A stretch of 64,000 nucleotides of DNA from Pseudomonas khavaziana (GTDB lineage: Bacteria > Pseudomonadota > Gammaproteobacteria > Pseudomonadales > Pseudomonadaceae): positions 248,001 through 312,000 of the forward strand of contig NZ_JAHSTT010000006.1 in NCBI RefSeq assembly GCF_019145205.1, in the 5' to 3' direction. The notes below the pieces were generated by a model. The model worked only from the letters and a program-made list of their open reading frames with translations, did not search any database and was not told where the DNA came from. The position numbers and the translations under genes were made by a program. This document shows positions 43,631 through 51,689 of the stretch, piece after piece. Each line of letters starts with the position of its first letter. Position 1 is the first letter of the stretch.

Positions 43631-44373
43631 TGTGAGTCTTCCTGAAGGTAGGCGCTGCGCTGCAACAGGTGGTGGATTACCGGTCGCGGCTGATGCTTGA
43701 GGTAAAAGTGGTCGCCGTCGAACCAGCGGATATCCGGGGTGTGGCGGCTCAGGTCGGCCCAGGCGCGGGCCTGCTCCAGGCTGACCTCGGCGTCGCCGTG
43801 CGCCAGCAGCACATCGAGCGGTGCGGCCAAGGGCAGCAGGTGGGCGGGGCGCCAGGTCTCGATGGCCTGGTAGTCGCTGCGCAACACCGGCAGGAACAAC
43901 CCACGCAACTGCGGGTTGGCCCACAGGCCGGCGGCCTGGGCGTCCTGGCGCAGGATGTCGGCGATCAGCGTGGCGTCGTCCTGGCGGTGCAGGTCGCTGG
44001 GTGGTTGCCGGTGCGGCGGTGCGTGGGCCGAGACAAATACGTGGGCAGCCCCCATGCCAGCGGCTTCAAGCTGTACGCCCACGGCATAGGCAAGCGCTGC
44101 GCCCATGCTGTGGCCGAACAGCCACAGGGGCCGCGCAGGCAAGGCCAGCAACGCCTGGCTGATGTGTTCGGCGAGGCTCGCCAGGCACGGGATATGCGCC
44201 TCGTTGAAGCGCTCTTCACGGCCGGGATACTGCACCGCCAGCAGGTCGATATCCCCCGGCAGGTGCGCCAGCCACGGGCGGAAAAAACTCGCGCTGCCAC
44301 CGGCATGGGGCAGGCACACCAGGCGTGCGCGGGGCTGCTGGCCCTCACGCAGCACGCGCAGCCACGGGCTCAT
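43627..44373 (-). CDS. pchC: Type II thioesterase PchC
   Basis: 248 residues with an alpha/beta hydrolase fold: RLVCLPHAGGSASFFRPWLA (oxyanion region), nucleophile Ser in LFGHSMGAALAYAV, an Asp near LLAHGDAEVS and a His in WFDGDHFYL. Such enzymes clear wrongly loaded or stalled acyl groups from the carrier domains of NRPS systems. In pyochelin clusters PchC lies in the pchDCBA unit exactly as here. Overlaps pchD upstream and pchB downstream by ATGA. Confidence 0.94.
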   Translation of the reverse strand: MSPWLRVLREGQQPRARLVCLPHAGGSASFFRPWLAHLPGDIDLLAVQYPGREERFNEAHIPCLASLAEHISQALLALPARPLWLFGHSMGAALAYAVGVQLEAAGMGAAHVFVSAHAPPHRQPPSDLHRQDDATLIADILRQDAQAAGLWANPQLRGLFLPVLRSDYQAIETWRPAHLLPLAAPLDVLLAHGDAEVSLEQARAWADLSRHTPDIRWFDGDHFYLKHQPRPVIHHLLQRSAYLQEDSQ

Positions 44374-45968
44374 GAGGCCAATACCTGTTCGGCCAGGGCC
44401 TTGCGGTTGACCTTGCCCAGGCGCGTCAGCGGGAACTCGCGCAGCACCTGCAAGCGGTCCGGCAACTTATAGGCCGCCAGCCCCCGCTCGCGCAGCCAGG
44501 CGTTGATCGAGGCCAGGTCCAAGGGTTCACCGTGGGCCAGTACGCAGGCGCAGCTGCGCTCGCCCAGTAACTCATCGGCCAGGGCCACCAGCGCCACATC
44601 GCGGATCAGCGGATGGCCGAGCAGCAGGTTCTCGATCTCTTCCACCGGGATCTTCTCGCCGCCGCGGTTGATCACATCCTTGCTGCGCCCCTCGACAATC
44701 AAATGGCCCTCGGGCAGGCGCCGGACCAGGTCGCCGCTGCGATAAAACCCGTCGGCGGTAAACGCCCGCTGGTTGTGCTCGGCGGCGTTGTAATAGCCAC
44801 GGATGGTGTAGGGCCCGCGCACCAGCAATTCCCCCACGGCGCCGGGCGCCACCTGTACATCGTCGGCATCGACGATACGGATCTCATCCGCCGTCGTAAG
44901 GGGGAGGCCCTGGGTGTCGAAGACCCGTTCCTCGGGATCGTCCAGCGGCGTAAAACACAGCAAGCCTTCGGCCATGCCGTACACCTGCTGCAGGCCGCAG
45001 CCCAGGGCCGGGCGGATGCGGGCGGCGATCTCGGCCTTGAGCCGCGCACCGCCGACTTGCAGCCATTGCAAGCTGCTGAGGTCGTGGTCGGGCCATTGCG
45101 CAACTTCCAGCCACAGCAACACCAGCGGCGGGATCAAGGCGGTGTGGGTGATGCGTTCGCGTTCGATCAGTTCGAAGGCGGTGTCGGGGCTCGGCTCCGG
45201 CGCCAGTACCAGGGTGGCGCCGACACTGAACACCCCGAGGGCGCCAGGCGAGGCCAGCGGGAAGTTGTGCGCCACCGGCAGCGCTGCCAGGTAACGGGTG
45301 TGGCCGTCGAAACCGCAGGCCTGGGCAGCCAGCCGGGCATTGCATGCATAGTCGTCATGGGTGCGCGGGATCAGTTTGGGCAGGCCGGTGGTGCCGCCGG
45401 ACAACAGCAGCACCGCGACGTCCCGGGCGTCCGGCGCCGGGAATTCGCGGGGCGCGGCGACGCAATCGGCCAGGGCCACGAACTCCTCGGGCGCGCCCAC
45501 CACCCACACCTGTTGCAGGCTCGGCACCTGCTCACGCAGGGTGCGCGCCAGCGGCCGGTAATCGAAGCCCAGGTGCTGATCGACAATCACATAGGCCACC
45601 GCCTGGCTCAGGTGGGCCAGGTGCGCCAGTTCATGTTCGCGATGGGCCGGCAGCGCAAACACCGGGATCGCTCCCAGGCGCAGCAGGGCGAAGGTCAGGC
45701 TGAAAAACTCGGCGATATTGGGCAGTTGCACCAGCACCCGCTGGCCGGCGACCAGCCCGCGTTCGGCGAGGCCGGCGGCCAGTCGGTCGGCCTGTTGGTC
45801 CAGTTCGGCGTAGCTCCAGCGACGATTGCCATCCACCAAGGCTTCCTGCTGCGGCGTGCGTCGGGCTTGTTCGCGCAGCAGTTGGCCCAGGGGCACGCCT
45901 TGCCAATAGCCTTGCTCGCGGTAGCGGCGGATAAAGTCTTCGGGCCAGTCAGTGCAACCATCAAGCAT
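44370..45968 (-). CDS. pchD: Salicyl-AMP ligase PchD
   Basis: 532 residues, stand-alone aryl adenylation enzyme that activates salicylate and loads the aryl carrier domain of PchE. Motifs are VAVLLLSGGTTGLPKLIPRT (A3), HNFPLASPG (A4), QVYGMAEGLLCFTPLDD (A5), FYRSGDLVRRLPEGHLIVEG (A7/A8) and AYKLPDRLQVLREFPLTRLG with the A10 lysine GKVNRK. At the position where I recall salicylate enzymes having Cys (HNFPLACPG) this one has Ser, as in 2,3-dihydroxybenzoate enzymes, while GLLC looks salicylate-like; a mixed pocket. GGAG lies just before the ATG. Overlaps the VOC gene by 8 bases and pchC by ATGA. Confidence 0.93.
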   Translation of the reverse strand: MLDGCTDWPEDFIRRYREQGYWQGVPLGQLLREQARRTPQQEALVDGNRRWSYAELDQQADRLAAGLAERGLVAGQRVLVQLPNIAEFFSLTFALLRLGAIPVFALPAHREHELAHLAHLSQAVAYVIVDQHLGFDYRPLARTLREQVPSLQQVWVVGAPEEFVALADCVAAPREFPAPDARDVAVLLLSGGTTGLPKLIPRTHDDYACNARLAAQACGFDGHTRYLAALPVAHNFPLASPGALGVFSVGATLVLAPEPSPDTAFELIERERITHTALIPPLVLLWLEVAQWPDHDLSSLQWLQVGGARLKAEIAARIRPALGCGLQQVYGMAEGLLCFTPLDDPEERVFDTQGLPLTTADEIRIVDADDVQVAPGAVGELLVRGPYTIRGYYNAAEHNQRAFTADGFYRSGDLVRRLPEGHLIVEGRSKDVINRGGEKIPVEEIENLLLGHPLIRDVALVALADELLGERSCACVLAHGEPLDLASINAWLRERGLAAYKLPDRLQVLREFPLTRLGKVNRKALAEQVLAS

Positions 45969-46680
45969 GGGAATCTCCTTGGGCAGTCGGGCAGCCCAGC
46001 AACTGGGCGCCGTGCAGGGTCAGCGGTTGCGCCAGGCCGGCGATTTGCACCGCCTGTACGCCGGTATATTCAGCCGGATGCAGGTGCAACATCGGGTCAT
46101 CGCCCGCCAGCAGGTCGAGGGCGGTGCGGTCGGAAGGGCTGACCCCCAGGTGAATCGCCGTCAGCCCGGTGGCGCCGTTGGGGTGGATCAACCGCTCCGG
46201 ATGTTGGGAAGGCGTGTAGGGCGTGACCAGGAACGGCAGGCGCGCATGGCGCGGGTAGACGAAACGAAAGCGCGTCTGGCTGCCGTTGGCACAGGTGCGC
46301 TGCCACTTCACCACCCGGCCCATGGCCACGCCGCAGGCCGCGAGATCCTTGAGGCGCGGCGCCAGCAGTTGCTCATCGCACAGCAAGGCCAGGTCGCAGA
46401 AGCCTTCGCCGTGGGCGGCCCAACGCAACATGCGCTGCCCGGCACCTCGGCCGGCCAGGCAGTCGATGGGCCACTTGAATAGCCAGGCGTGGCGGGGTGT
46501 GGTGAGCAACTCGATGATCGGCCCGTGGCTGAACCAGATATGCGCGTGTTGGGCGCGAGCCTCGGCAGTGGCGTAAGTGACCTCGAACCCGGCGGCGCGA
46601 AAGTTCGCCACGGCCTGGTGCAGATCGCGCACCCACAACAACACATGGCTGCAGGACGAGCGGGATTGGGCAGTATTCAC
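45961..46680 (-). CDS. VOC / glyoxalase-like domain protein, function unknown
   Basis: 239 residues with a GTG start that overlaps the pchG stop as GTGA. SHVLLWVRDLHQAVANFRAA is the first beta-alpha unit of a vicinal-oxygen-chelate fold, followed by WFSHGPIIELLTTPRHAWLF and a second half (GLTAIHLGVSPSDRTALDLL), similar to Glyoxalase_3-type proteins. VOC proteins in natural product clusters may be metal-dependent dioxygenases, isomerases or antibiotic-binding resistance proteins. It is not part of known pyochelin operons. Its place between PchD and PchG and its full overlap with both suggest a real role in the pathway or in self-protection. Confidence 0.75.
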   Translation of the reverse strand: MNTAQSRSSCSHVLLWVRDLHQAVANFRAAGFEVTYATAEARAQHAHIWFSHGPIIELLTTPRHAWLFKWPIDCLAGRGAGQRMLRWAAHGEGFCDLALLCDEQLLAPRLKDLAACGVAMGRVVKWQRTCANGSQTRFRFVYPRHARLPFLVTPYTPSQHPERLIHPNGATGLTAIHLGVSPSDRTALDLLAGDDPMLHLHPAEYTGVQAVQIAGLAQPLTLHGAQLLGCPTAQGDSHA

Positions 46681-47816
46681 AAGGGCAGGGCTCCCAACAG
46701 TTGTGCGCCGGGGTCAGCGCTGGGCGGTTGCACCGCGTCGGCGCGGCGGTGCAGCTCGGCCAGCGGAAGGGCCCGGGGCATCGGCGGTTCAATCAAGGCG
46801 GGCATGCCGATCAGGCTGTTCATCTCGCGCCAGGCCATCGACACCTCGGTGGCCCACAGGCCGCTGCGCAGGCGCCGCGCCGGCTCGTCGATGTCGTCGC
46901 ACAGCGCGTCGAGGGCGAGGCTGACTGCGTCCGGCCAGAGCTCGCTGAACACCTGGTGATAGCTGGCGGGTATCTGCGGGTCGAGCACCACCATGCTCGG
47001 CCCGGCCAGCCTCTCGCTGCCTTCGCCTGCCATGATCAGGCGGTCGGTGGCGTCCCGTGGCGCATGCAGGCGGGGGTTCCACAGCACCGGGCCGTGGGTG
47101 TCGCACAGGCTCAGCACGCCGCCTTCACAGCCGACTTCAAGGCGATGCAGCAGGAACGAGTGGTTGTCCGGGTCCTGGGGATGCACCTGGTTTTGCACGC
47201 GCAGGCTGATCGGCACGCCATTGAAGCTGGCGTTCAATCGTGTAAAGGGCTGCGCACCCACGCCAGCGGCCGGTGCCGCAAATGCCCAGGGCCGCAAACC
47301 ACCGGCCAGGCGCCCGAGAATATCCAGCAAGGGGTAAGCCACCTGGCTGTTACAGGCCGCGTCGATATAGGCCAGGCCTTGTTGCTCACGCAGGTACGCG
47401 GCCACCGCCAGAAAGCGGCGGATCGCAAGGATATTCGGGTACAGCGTATTCACCGCGTAGGCCGCCTGGCCCTGGCGCGCCGCCTGCATGCACGCGGCAA
47501 TTTCGCGGTGGTGCACCGGGTGTTCCTGCAACACGTGGATGCCGCGGCGCAACAACTGCTGGGCCAGTTCGCTGCCGGCGCCTCCGGTGGCGCCGGAACG
47601 CACCACCACGCAGGCGATATCCACCGTGTTGGGCACCTGCTCGACCGTTTCGAACAGCGGCACGCCGTAGTGGTCGGCGCAGGCTTGGGAATAGGCATTG
47701 CCCCGCGACAGGATGCCCACCAGTTCATAGCGCTCATGGGCACGGGCCAGGGCTTGCAGGTAGATGCGGCCGAACGCGGTGCCGGCGACGATCACGCGTT
47801 TACGTGCGCCACTCAT
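46677..47816 (-). CDS. pchG: Thiazolinyl imide reductase, PchG/Irp3 type
   Basis: 379 residues of the Gfo/Idh/MocA-like thiazoline reductase family. The NADPH-binding start is RVIVAGTAFGRIYLQALAR; other points are VLQEHPVHHREIAACMQAAR, GQAAYAVNTLYPNILAIRRF and IPASYHQVFSELWPDAVSLA. It reduces an enzyme-bound thiazoline to a thiazolidine. I start it at the ATG at 47816, which overlaps the P450 stop (ATGA); the frame runs open to 47870. The enantio-pyochelin cluster of P. protegens uses the unrelated PchK for this step, so a PchG-type reductase beside an epimerase-less PchE is a mixed combination. Confidence 0.9.
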   Translation of the reverse strand: MSGARKRVIVAGTAFGRIYLQALARAHERYELVGILSRGNAYSQACADHYGVPLFETVEQVPNTVDIACVVVRSGATGGAGSELAQQLLRRGIHVLQEHPVHHREIAACMQAARQGQAAYAVNTLYPNILAIRRFLAVAAYLREQQGLAYIDAACNSQVAYPLLDILGRLAGGLRPWAFAAPAAGVGAQPFTRLNASFNGVPISLRVQNQVHPQDPDNHSFLLHRLEVGCEGGVLSLCDTHGPVLWNPRLHAPRDATDRLIMAGEGSERLAGPSMVVLDPQIPASYHQVFSELWPDAVSLALDALCDDIDEPARRLRSGLWATEVSMAWREMNSLIGMPALIEPPMPRALPLAELHRRADAVQPPSADPGAQLLGALPL

Positions 47817-48991
47817 GACCAGGTCACCGGCAGGCAATGGGCGCCGCGAAAGAACGTCGCGGTTTTCCACTGCACCTCACCGCAGCGTTGCAGGTTGGGC
47901 AGGCGTTCCACCAACGCCTGCAAGGCCTCCTGCAATTCCACCCGCGCCAGGGCAGAGCCGATGCAGTGATGCAGGCCATGGCCGAAGCCGAAATGGCCGC
48001 TGGCATCGCGTTGCAGGTCGAGGGTCTGCGGCTCGGCAAAGCGCGCCGGGTCATGGTTGGCTGCGCCAATCGAGGCGAATACTGCCTCGCCCTGGCGTAC
48101 CAACGTCTCACCCACCTGAGTGTCCTCCAGGGCGTAATGCACAAACATCGCCGCCGATGCCAACGGGATATAGCGCAGCAGCTCTTCCACCGCCTGGGGG
48201 ATCTGTTCGGGATGAGCCTTCAACTGTTGCCACTGCGCAGGATTGTCCAGCAGCACCTGGATGAAATTGGGGATCTGCGACGCGCTGCCTTCGTAGCCGG
48301 CGACAAGGATGGCGATGCACAACAGCAGCAGTTGGTCTTCGCTCAGGCGCTCGCCGTGTTCATCGGCCTGGGCCAGGGCGGTCATGAAATCGTCCTGTGG
48401 CTGGCGGCGGCGCTCGGTGATCAGGCCCTTGATATACGCCGCGAGTTCGCCCAGGTGTTGCTGGGTCAGGGCGGCGTCTTCGGGGCGGGTCGACAGCAGC
48501 GAGTCATTCCACAGCTTGAAGCGTTCGCGGTCTTGCAGCGGCACGCCGAGCAGCTCGCAGATCAATGCCAGGGGCAGCGGCAAAGCATAGTCATTGACCA
48601 GGTCGGCAGGCGGGCCAGCGGCGAGCATGCGGTCGATCAATTCATGGGCGTAGGCCCGGGCATGGGGGCGCAAGGCTTCGACGCGGCGCCGGGTAAACGC
48701 CTGGGCGGCGCGGGAGCGGATACGCGTGAGTTGCGGCGGGTCCATCATCACAATGCCTCCGGCAATCCGCGGGAATGCCCGTGGAGCGTCGTCACGACGA
48801 AACGCTTCGCTGCGGCTGAAACGCCGGTCACCCAGCACCAGGCGTACATCGTCGTAACGGGTGGCGAGCCAGGCGGGCGCGCCGATGGGCATCTGGATAC
48901 GCAACAGGCCCGGTGCCTGCTGGGCATGGCGGTATGGCTCAGCCAGCTCCAGGTCGGTGAAGGCGTTGAACGGGTAGGCCAGCGGGGTCAT
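47813..48991 (-). CDS. Cytochrome P450, accessory to the siderophore cluster
   Basis: 392-residue bacterial class P450. The heme-binding loop FGFGHGLHHCIGSALARVEL holds the Cys ligand; the ExxR motif is EELLRYIPLAS; the PERF-like region is DPARFAEPQTLDL. The I-helix has AGYEGSA (48281-48301), where the usual acid-Thr pair is Glu-Gly, so the conserved Thr for oxygen activation is missing. No ferredoxin gene is nearby. Overlaps by ATGA on both sides. Not part of known pyochelin clusters; it could hydroxylate, desaturate (thiazoline to thiazole) or couple the product. That is inference only. Confidence 0.93.
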   Translation of the reverse strand: MTPLAYPFNAFTDLELAEPYRHAQQAPGLLRIQMPIGAPAWLATRYDDVRLVLGDRRFSRSEAFRRDDAPRAFPRIAGGIVMMDPPQLTRIRSRAAQAFTRRRVEALRPHARAYAHELIDRMLAAGPPADLVNDYALPLPLALICELLGVPLQDRERFKLWNDSLLSTRPEDAALTQQHLGELAAYIKGLITERRRQPQDDFMTALAQADEHGERLSEDQLLLLCIAILVAGYEGSASQIPNFIQVLLDNPAQWQQLKAHPEQIPQAVEELLRYIPLASAAMFVHYALEDTQVGETLVRQGEAVFASIGAANHDPARFAEPQTLDLQRDASGHFGFGHGLHHCIGSALARVELQEALQALVERLPNLQRCGEVQWKTATFFRGAHCLPVTWS

Positions 48992-50658
48992 GGCAAGTCC
49001 TTGACGTTAGGCAGGTCGGGCAAATGGTCGAGCAGTTCAAGCTGCAGGTCGGGGTGTTCCAGGTGGGCGGCCAAGGCGGCACGGCTCAGGCGCTGGCTCG
49101 GCACCTGGGCGACGAACACACGATGGCCCAGGCGCGCCAATGGGTGATCGGCAGCGGGCAGGCTGCGATTGCCCTGGAAGCCGGCGCGGGCCAGGGCGGT
49201 CTGCCACTGCTCGAGGTTGAGGAAGGTGCTGCGGCCCAGTGCACGCTCGTCACTGGCCTGGTTGAGCATGAACGCCTGGGACGCCATGACCCAGAATTCC
49301 TCCTGGGTCGGCTCGCTGAACACCAGCCAGCCGCCCGGCTTGAGCAAGGCCAGCAGGGTGGACAGCGAACGCTGGGTGTCGCGGGCGGCGTTGAGCACGC
49401 CACCGGCGACGATCAGGTCCCAACTCTGGGTGGGATACCCCTGGGCCACGGCGGGGCGGTCGATATCGAACACGCCGTGGCGCACCCACGGCCAGGCGCG
49501 CAGGCGCTCGGCGGCCTGTTCACTGAAGTAGCGCGACACGTCGGTGCACAGGTAGTCCACCGCTACATTCGCCAGGGCCGGCAACACCGCCTGTGTGGTG
49601 GAGCCGGTGCCAGCCCCCACCTCCAGCACGCGCAAAGGTTCAGTTGATTGGCGTGCAGCCCAGGCCCCGATCCAGTGGGCCACGGCGCGGTGCTGGTACT
49701 GCGCCGCCAGGCTTTCGCGATACAACGCCGCTGCACGTTCGGTGCGGCCTTCGGGAAACAGCAGGTGCACCGCCGCGCAGTCACCGCGCATCAGCGCCGG
49801 CAACTGGCGGGCATTGTCCCGCGCATAATCAAGGGTGGCGCAGCCGCCGGTGTTGTGTTCCCAGTCCCGGCTCAGTTGCGCCCAGATAGCGTCCAGTCTG
49901 GCGTCGCTCCAGGCGTTGGGGTCGAGGTTGGGATGCAGGTGGTCGCCTTGGCGGCGCAGCAGCGCCTGGGCCTGCAACACGTCCAGCCAGCGTGCGATCA
50001 AGGGCCGGTGGCCAGGGGCGATGCCGGCGTTGGCGAGGCTTTGCGCCACGTCGTTAAGGGGCGCCGGCAGCAGGCCGCATTGCTCAAGGCCGTTGAGCAT
50101 CGACAGCAACGCGGCGTGGCTCAAGCGTTGGTTCAACTCCACCGCGTCGTGCAGTTGTATGGCGCTGAACTGCTGATTGACGGCGGCCCCGGTCGCGTCC
50201 AGATGATCCTCCACCGCCGCCGGTGCGCAAGGCTGGGGTACGGCGAACAGCGTCTGGCCATGCAGGGCGACGGCGCTGACCTGAGGATGCCCCAAGGCCC
50301 GCTCACACCAACGCTGGTGCTCACGCTTGACACTGGCCAGCTCGCGCCCGTCGTCGGTAAAGCCCTGTACGCGGCAATCGAGTTGCGCCGCGGCGCGTTC
50401 TGCCAGTTGCCAGTCGCCCGGGCGCGGGCTGACGAACAGCACCTGCTCCAGGTGGCTCAGGTCACTCAAGGCCAGTGCAGGAAAATCCAGCAGGCGTTCC
50501 AGTTGTTCGGCGCCCATCACCACCACCGCCGGGCGCTGGCGTTCGAGCACCGCCAGCAACCGGGCCGGGGCCTGTTGATTCACGCCCAGGTCGGTAAAGG
50601 CCGGTAGATGCCAAGGAAAGGCGGCGGGCAGGTCGATCAGCAAGGTGTCGACATTCAT
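48988..50658 (-). CDS. Free-standing methyltransferase-fold protein with adenylation-domain remnant
   Basis: 556 residues. The C-terminal half is a SAM methyltransferase fold (PLRVLEVGAGTGSTTQAVLP, VDYLCTDVSRYFSEQAAERL, WDLIVAGGVLNAARDTQRSL, LLKPGGWLVFSEPTQEEFWV) very like the MT domain embedded in the PchF A domain of this same cluster (ILEIGAGTGATS, VDYLFTDITAFFLPAAKQRF, GGWLVFSEPTGEWPP). The N-terminal 150 residues resemble an eroded adenylation core (RPAVVVMGAEQLERLLDFPA, LSHLEQVLFVSPRPGDWQLA) ending in HPQVSAVALHGQTLFAVPQ, which fits the A-domain tail before an MT insert. No ATP-binding motif is left. ATG 50658 overlaps the previous stop (ATGA), with AGGAG upstream. It may act in trans on the PCP-bound intermediate as methyltransferase or epimerase. 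Confidence 0.85.
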   Translation of the reverse strand: MNVDTLLIDLPAAFPWHLPAFTDLGVNQQAPARLLAVLERQRPAVVVMGAEQLERLLDFPALALSDLSHLEQVLFVSPRPGDWQLAERAAAQLDCRVQGFTDDGRELASVKREHQRWCERALGHPQVSAVALHGQTLFAVPQPCAPAAVEDHLDATGAAVNQQFSAIQLHDAVELNQRLSHAALLSMLNGLEQCGLLPAPLNDVAQSLANAGIAPGHRPLIARWLDVLQAQALLRRQGDHLHPNLDPNAWSDARLDAIWAQLSRDWEHNTGGCATLDYARDNARQLPALMRGDCAAVHLLFPEGRTERAAALYRESLAAQYQHRAVAHWIGAWAARQSTEPLRVLEVGAGTGSTTQAVLPALANVAVDYLCTDVSRYFSEQAAERLRAWPWVRHGVFDIDRPAVAQGYPTQSWDLIVAGGVLNAARDTQRSLSTLLALLKPGGWLVFSEPTQEEFWVMASQAFMLNQASDERALGRSTFLNLEQWQTALARAGFQGNRSLPAADHPLARLGHRVFVAQVPSQRLSRAALAAHLEHPDLQLELLDHLPDLPNVKDLP

Positions 50659-51689
50659 GTTGAAACTCCTCTGGCGTGGAACAAGCGTTGCCCAGCAGCG
50701 GCGAGCGGTTCCGACACAGCGGGCCATACCTCGAGCAACTCAAAGCCGGCCGCCTGCAAGGCCAGGCGCCAGGCGTCGGGTGCCATGAAGGCTTCATCGC
50801 TGGCGCGCAACGGTGCATCGGCGGGGGGCGACAACAACAGGTGCATGAAGGTCAGCATCGCCGGGTTGTCGGCGATGGACTCACTGAACAGCAAGGTGCC
50901 GCCATCGACCAGGCTGGTGCGGATCTGCCCCAGGCAATCGGGCAGGTTGCGGGCGTTGTGCAGCACATTGCCGGCGATCACCAGGTCCTGGCTGTGGGGC
51001 GCAATACCCTGGTTGCTGAAGCTGCGATCGAGGTCGAGCAGGCCGAATTGCATCCCCGGTTCGAGGCGATGCTGGCGCTGTGCCGCGCCGGTAAACAACG
51101 AGCTGATGTCAGTGAAGCGATAGTCCTTTTGCCGCGCTTGCAGCGCTGCGAGCACCGCGTCGGTGGTGCAGCCGGCACCACCGCCCAGTTCCAGCACCCG
51201 CAACGTTCCACCTGCGGCGCTGACTTGCCGCGCCCGTTCGGCCAGGGCTTGATTGATCGCCGCTGTGAAAGGGTTGTGCTGGTAAGCGCCCAGCACTTTG
51301 ACCGGGTCCCCGCCGCCCATCAGCAAGTGGGTGAGGGTGAATTGATCGCGCAGCAGCTCGGGCAGGCACTCGATGACTTGGGTGTGCAGGCGCGCCATAT
51401 TGGCTGGGAAGCCCAACTCGGCATACAGGCGCGGCAGTTCCCCGACCTGTGGGTCGAGAGGCGTTGCCGACCACCCCAGGCGTTCGCCTTCTTTGCGCAG
51501 CAGGCCGGTACGGGTCAACGCCGCCAGCCAACGCCGCACCACCCAGGCATGCCGCGCAGCCGTGCCCAGCGCTGCGTTGATCTGTTCGGCGTTGCGCCAG
51601 GCTTGCAACGGCAACGCCTGGGTGTGCAGCAGCACCTGGGCCATCACGCCCAGGCTCAAGTGTTCCAACTCGTTCAGGGCGGTGTTCAT
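50655..51689 (-). CDS. Second free-standing methyltransferase-fold protein
   Basis: 344 residues. An N-terminal helical winged part (GVMAQVLLHTQALPLQAWRN, HAWVVRRWLAALTRTGLLRK) matches the segment just before the MT domain of PchF (HHWLVRRWLLALCDAGLLQR). The SAM-binding part follows (GTLRVLELGGGAGCTTDAVL, YRFTDISSLFTGAAQRQHRL, QDLVIAGNVLHNARNLPDCL, LVDGGTLLFSESIADNPAML). It thus looks like an NRPS-embedded methyltransferase domain freed from its module. The ATG at 51689 overlaps the previous stop (ATGA) and has AGAAGG upstream. Methyl transfer or, as in the PchE embedded domain, epimerisation are the two likely roles. Confidence 0.85.
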   Translation of the reverse strand: MNTALNELEHLSLGVMAQVLLHTQALPLQAWRNAEQINAALGTAARHAWVVRRWLAALTRTGLLRKEGERLGWSATPLDPQVGELPRLYAELGFPANMARLHTQVIECLPELLRDQFTLTHLLMGGGDPVKVLGAYQHNPFTAAINQALAERARQVSAAGGTLRVLELGGGAGCTTDAVLAALQARQKDYRFTDISSLFTGAAQRQHRLEPGMQFGLLDLDRSFSNQGIAPHSQDLVIAGNVLHNARNLPDCLGQIRTSLVDGGTLLFSESIADNPAMLTFMHLLLSPPADAPLRASDEAFMAPDAWRLALQAAGFELLEVWPAVSEPLAAAGQRLFHARGVST

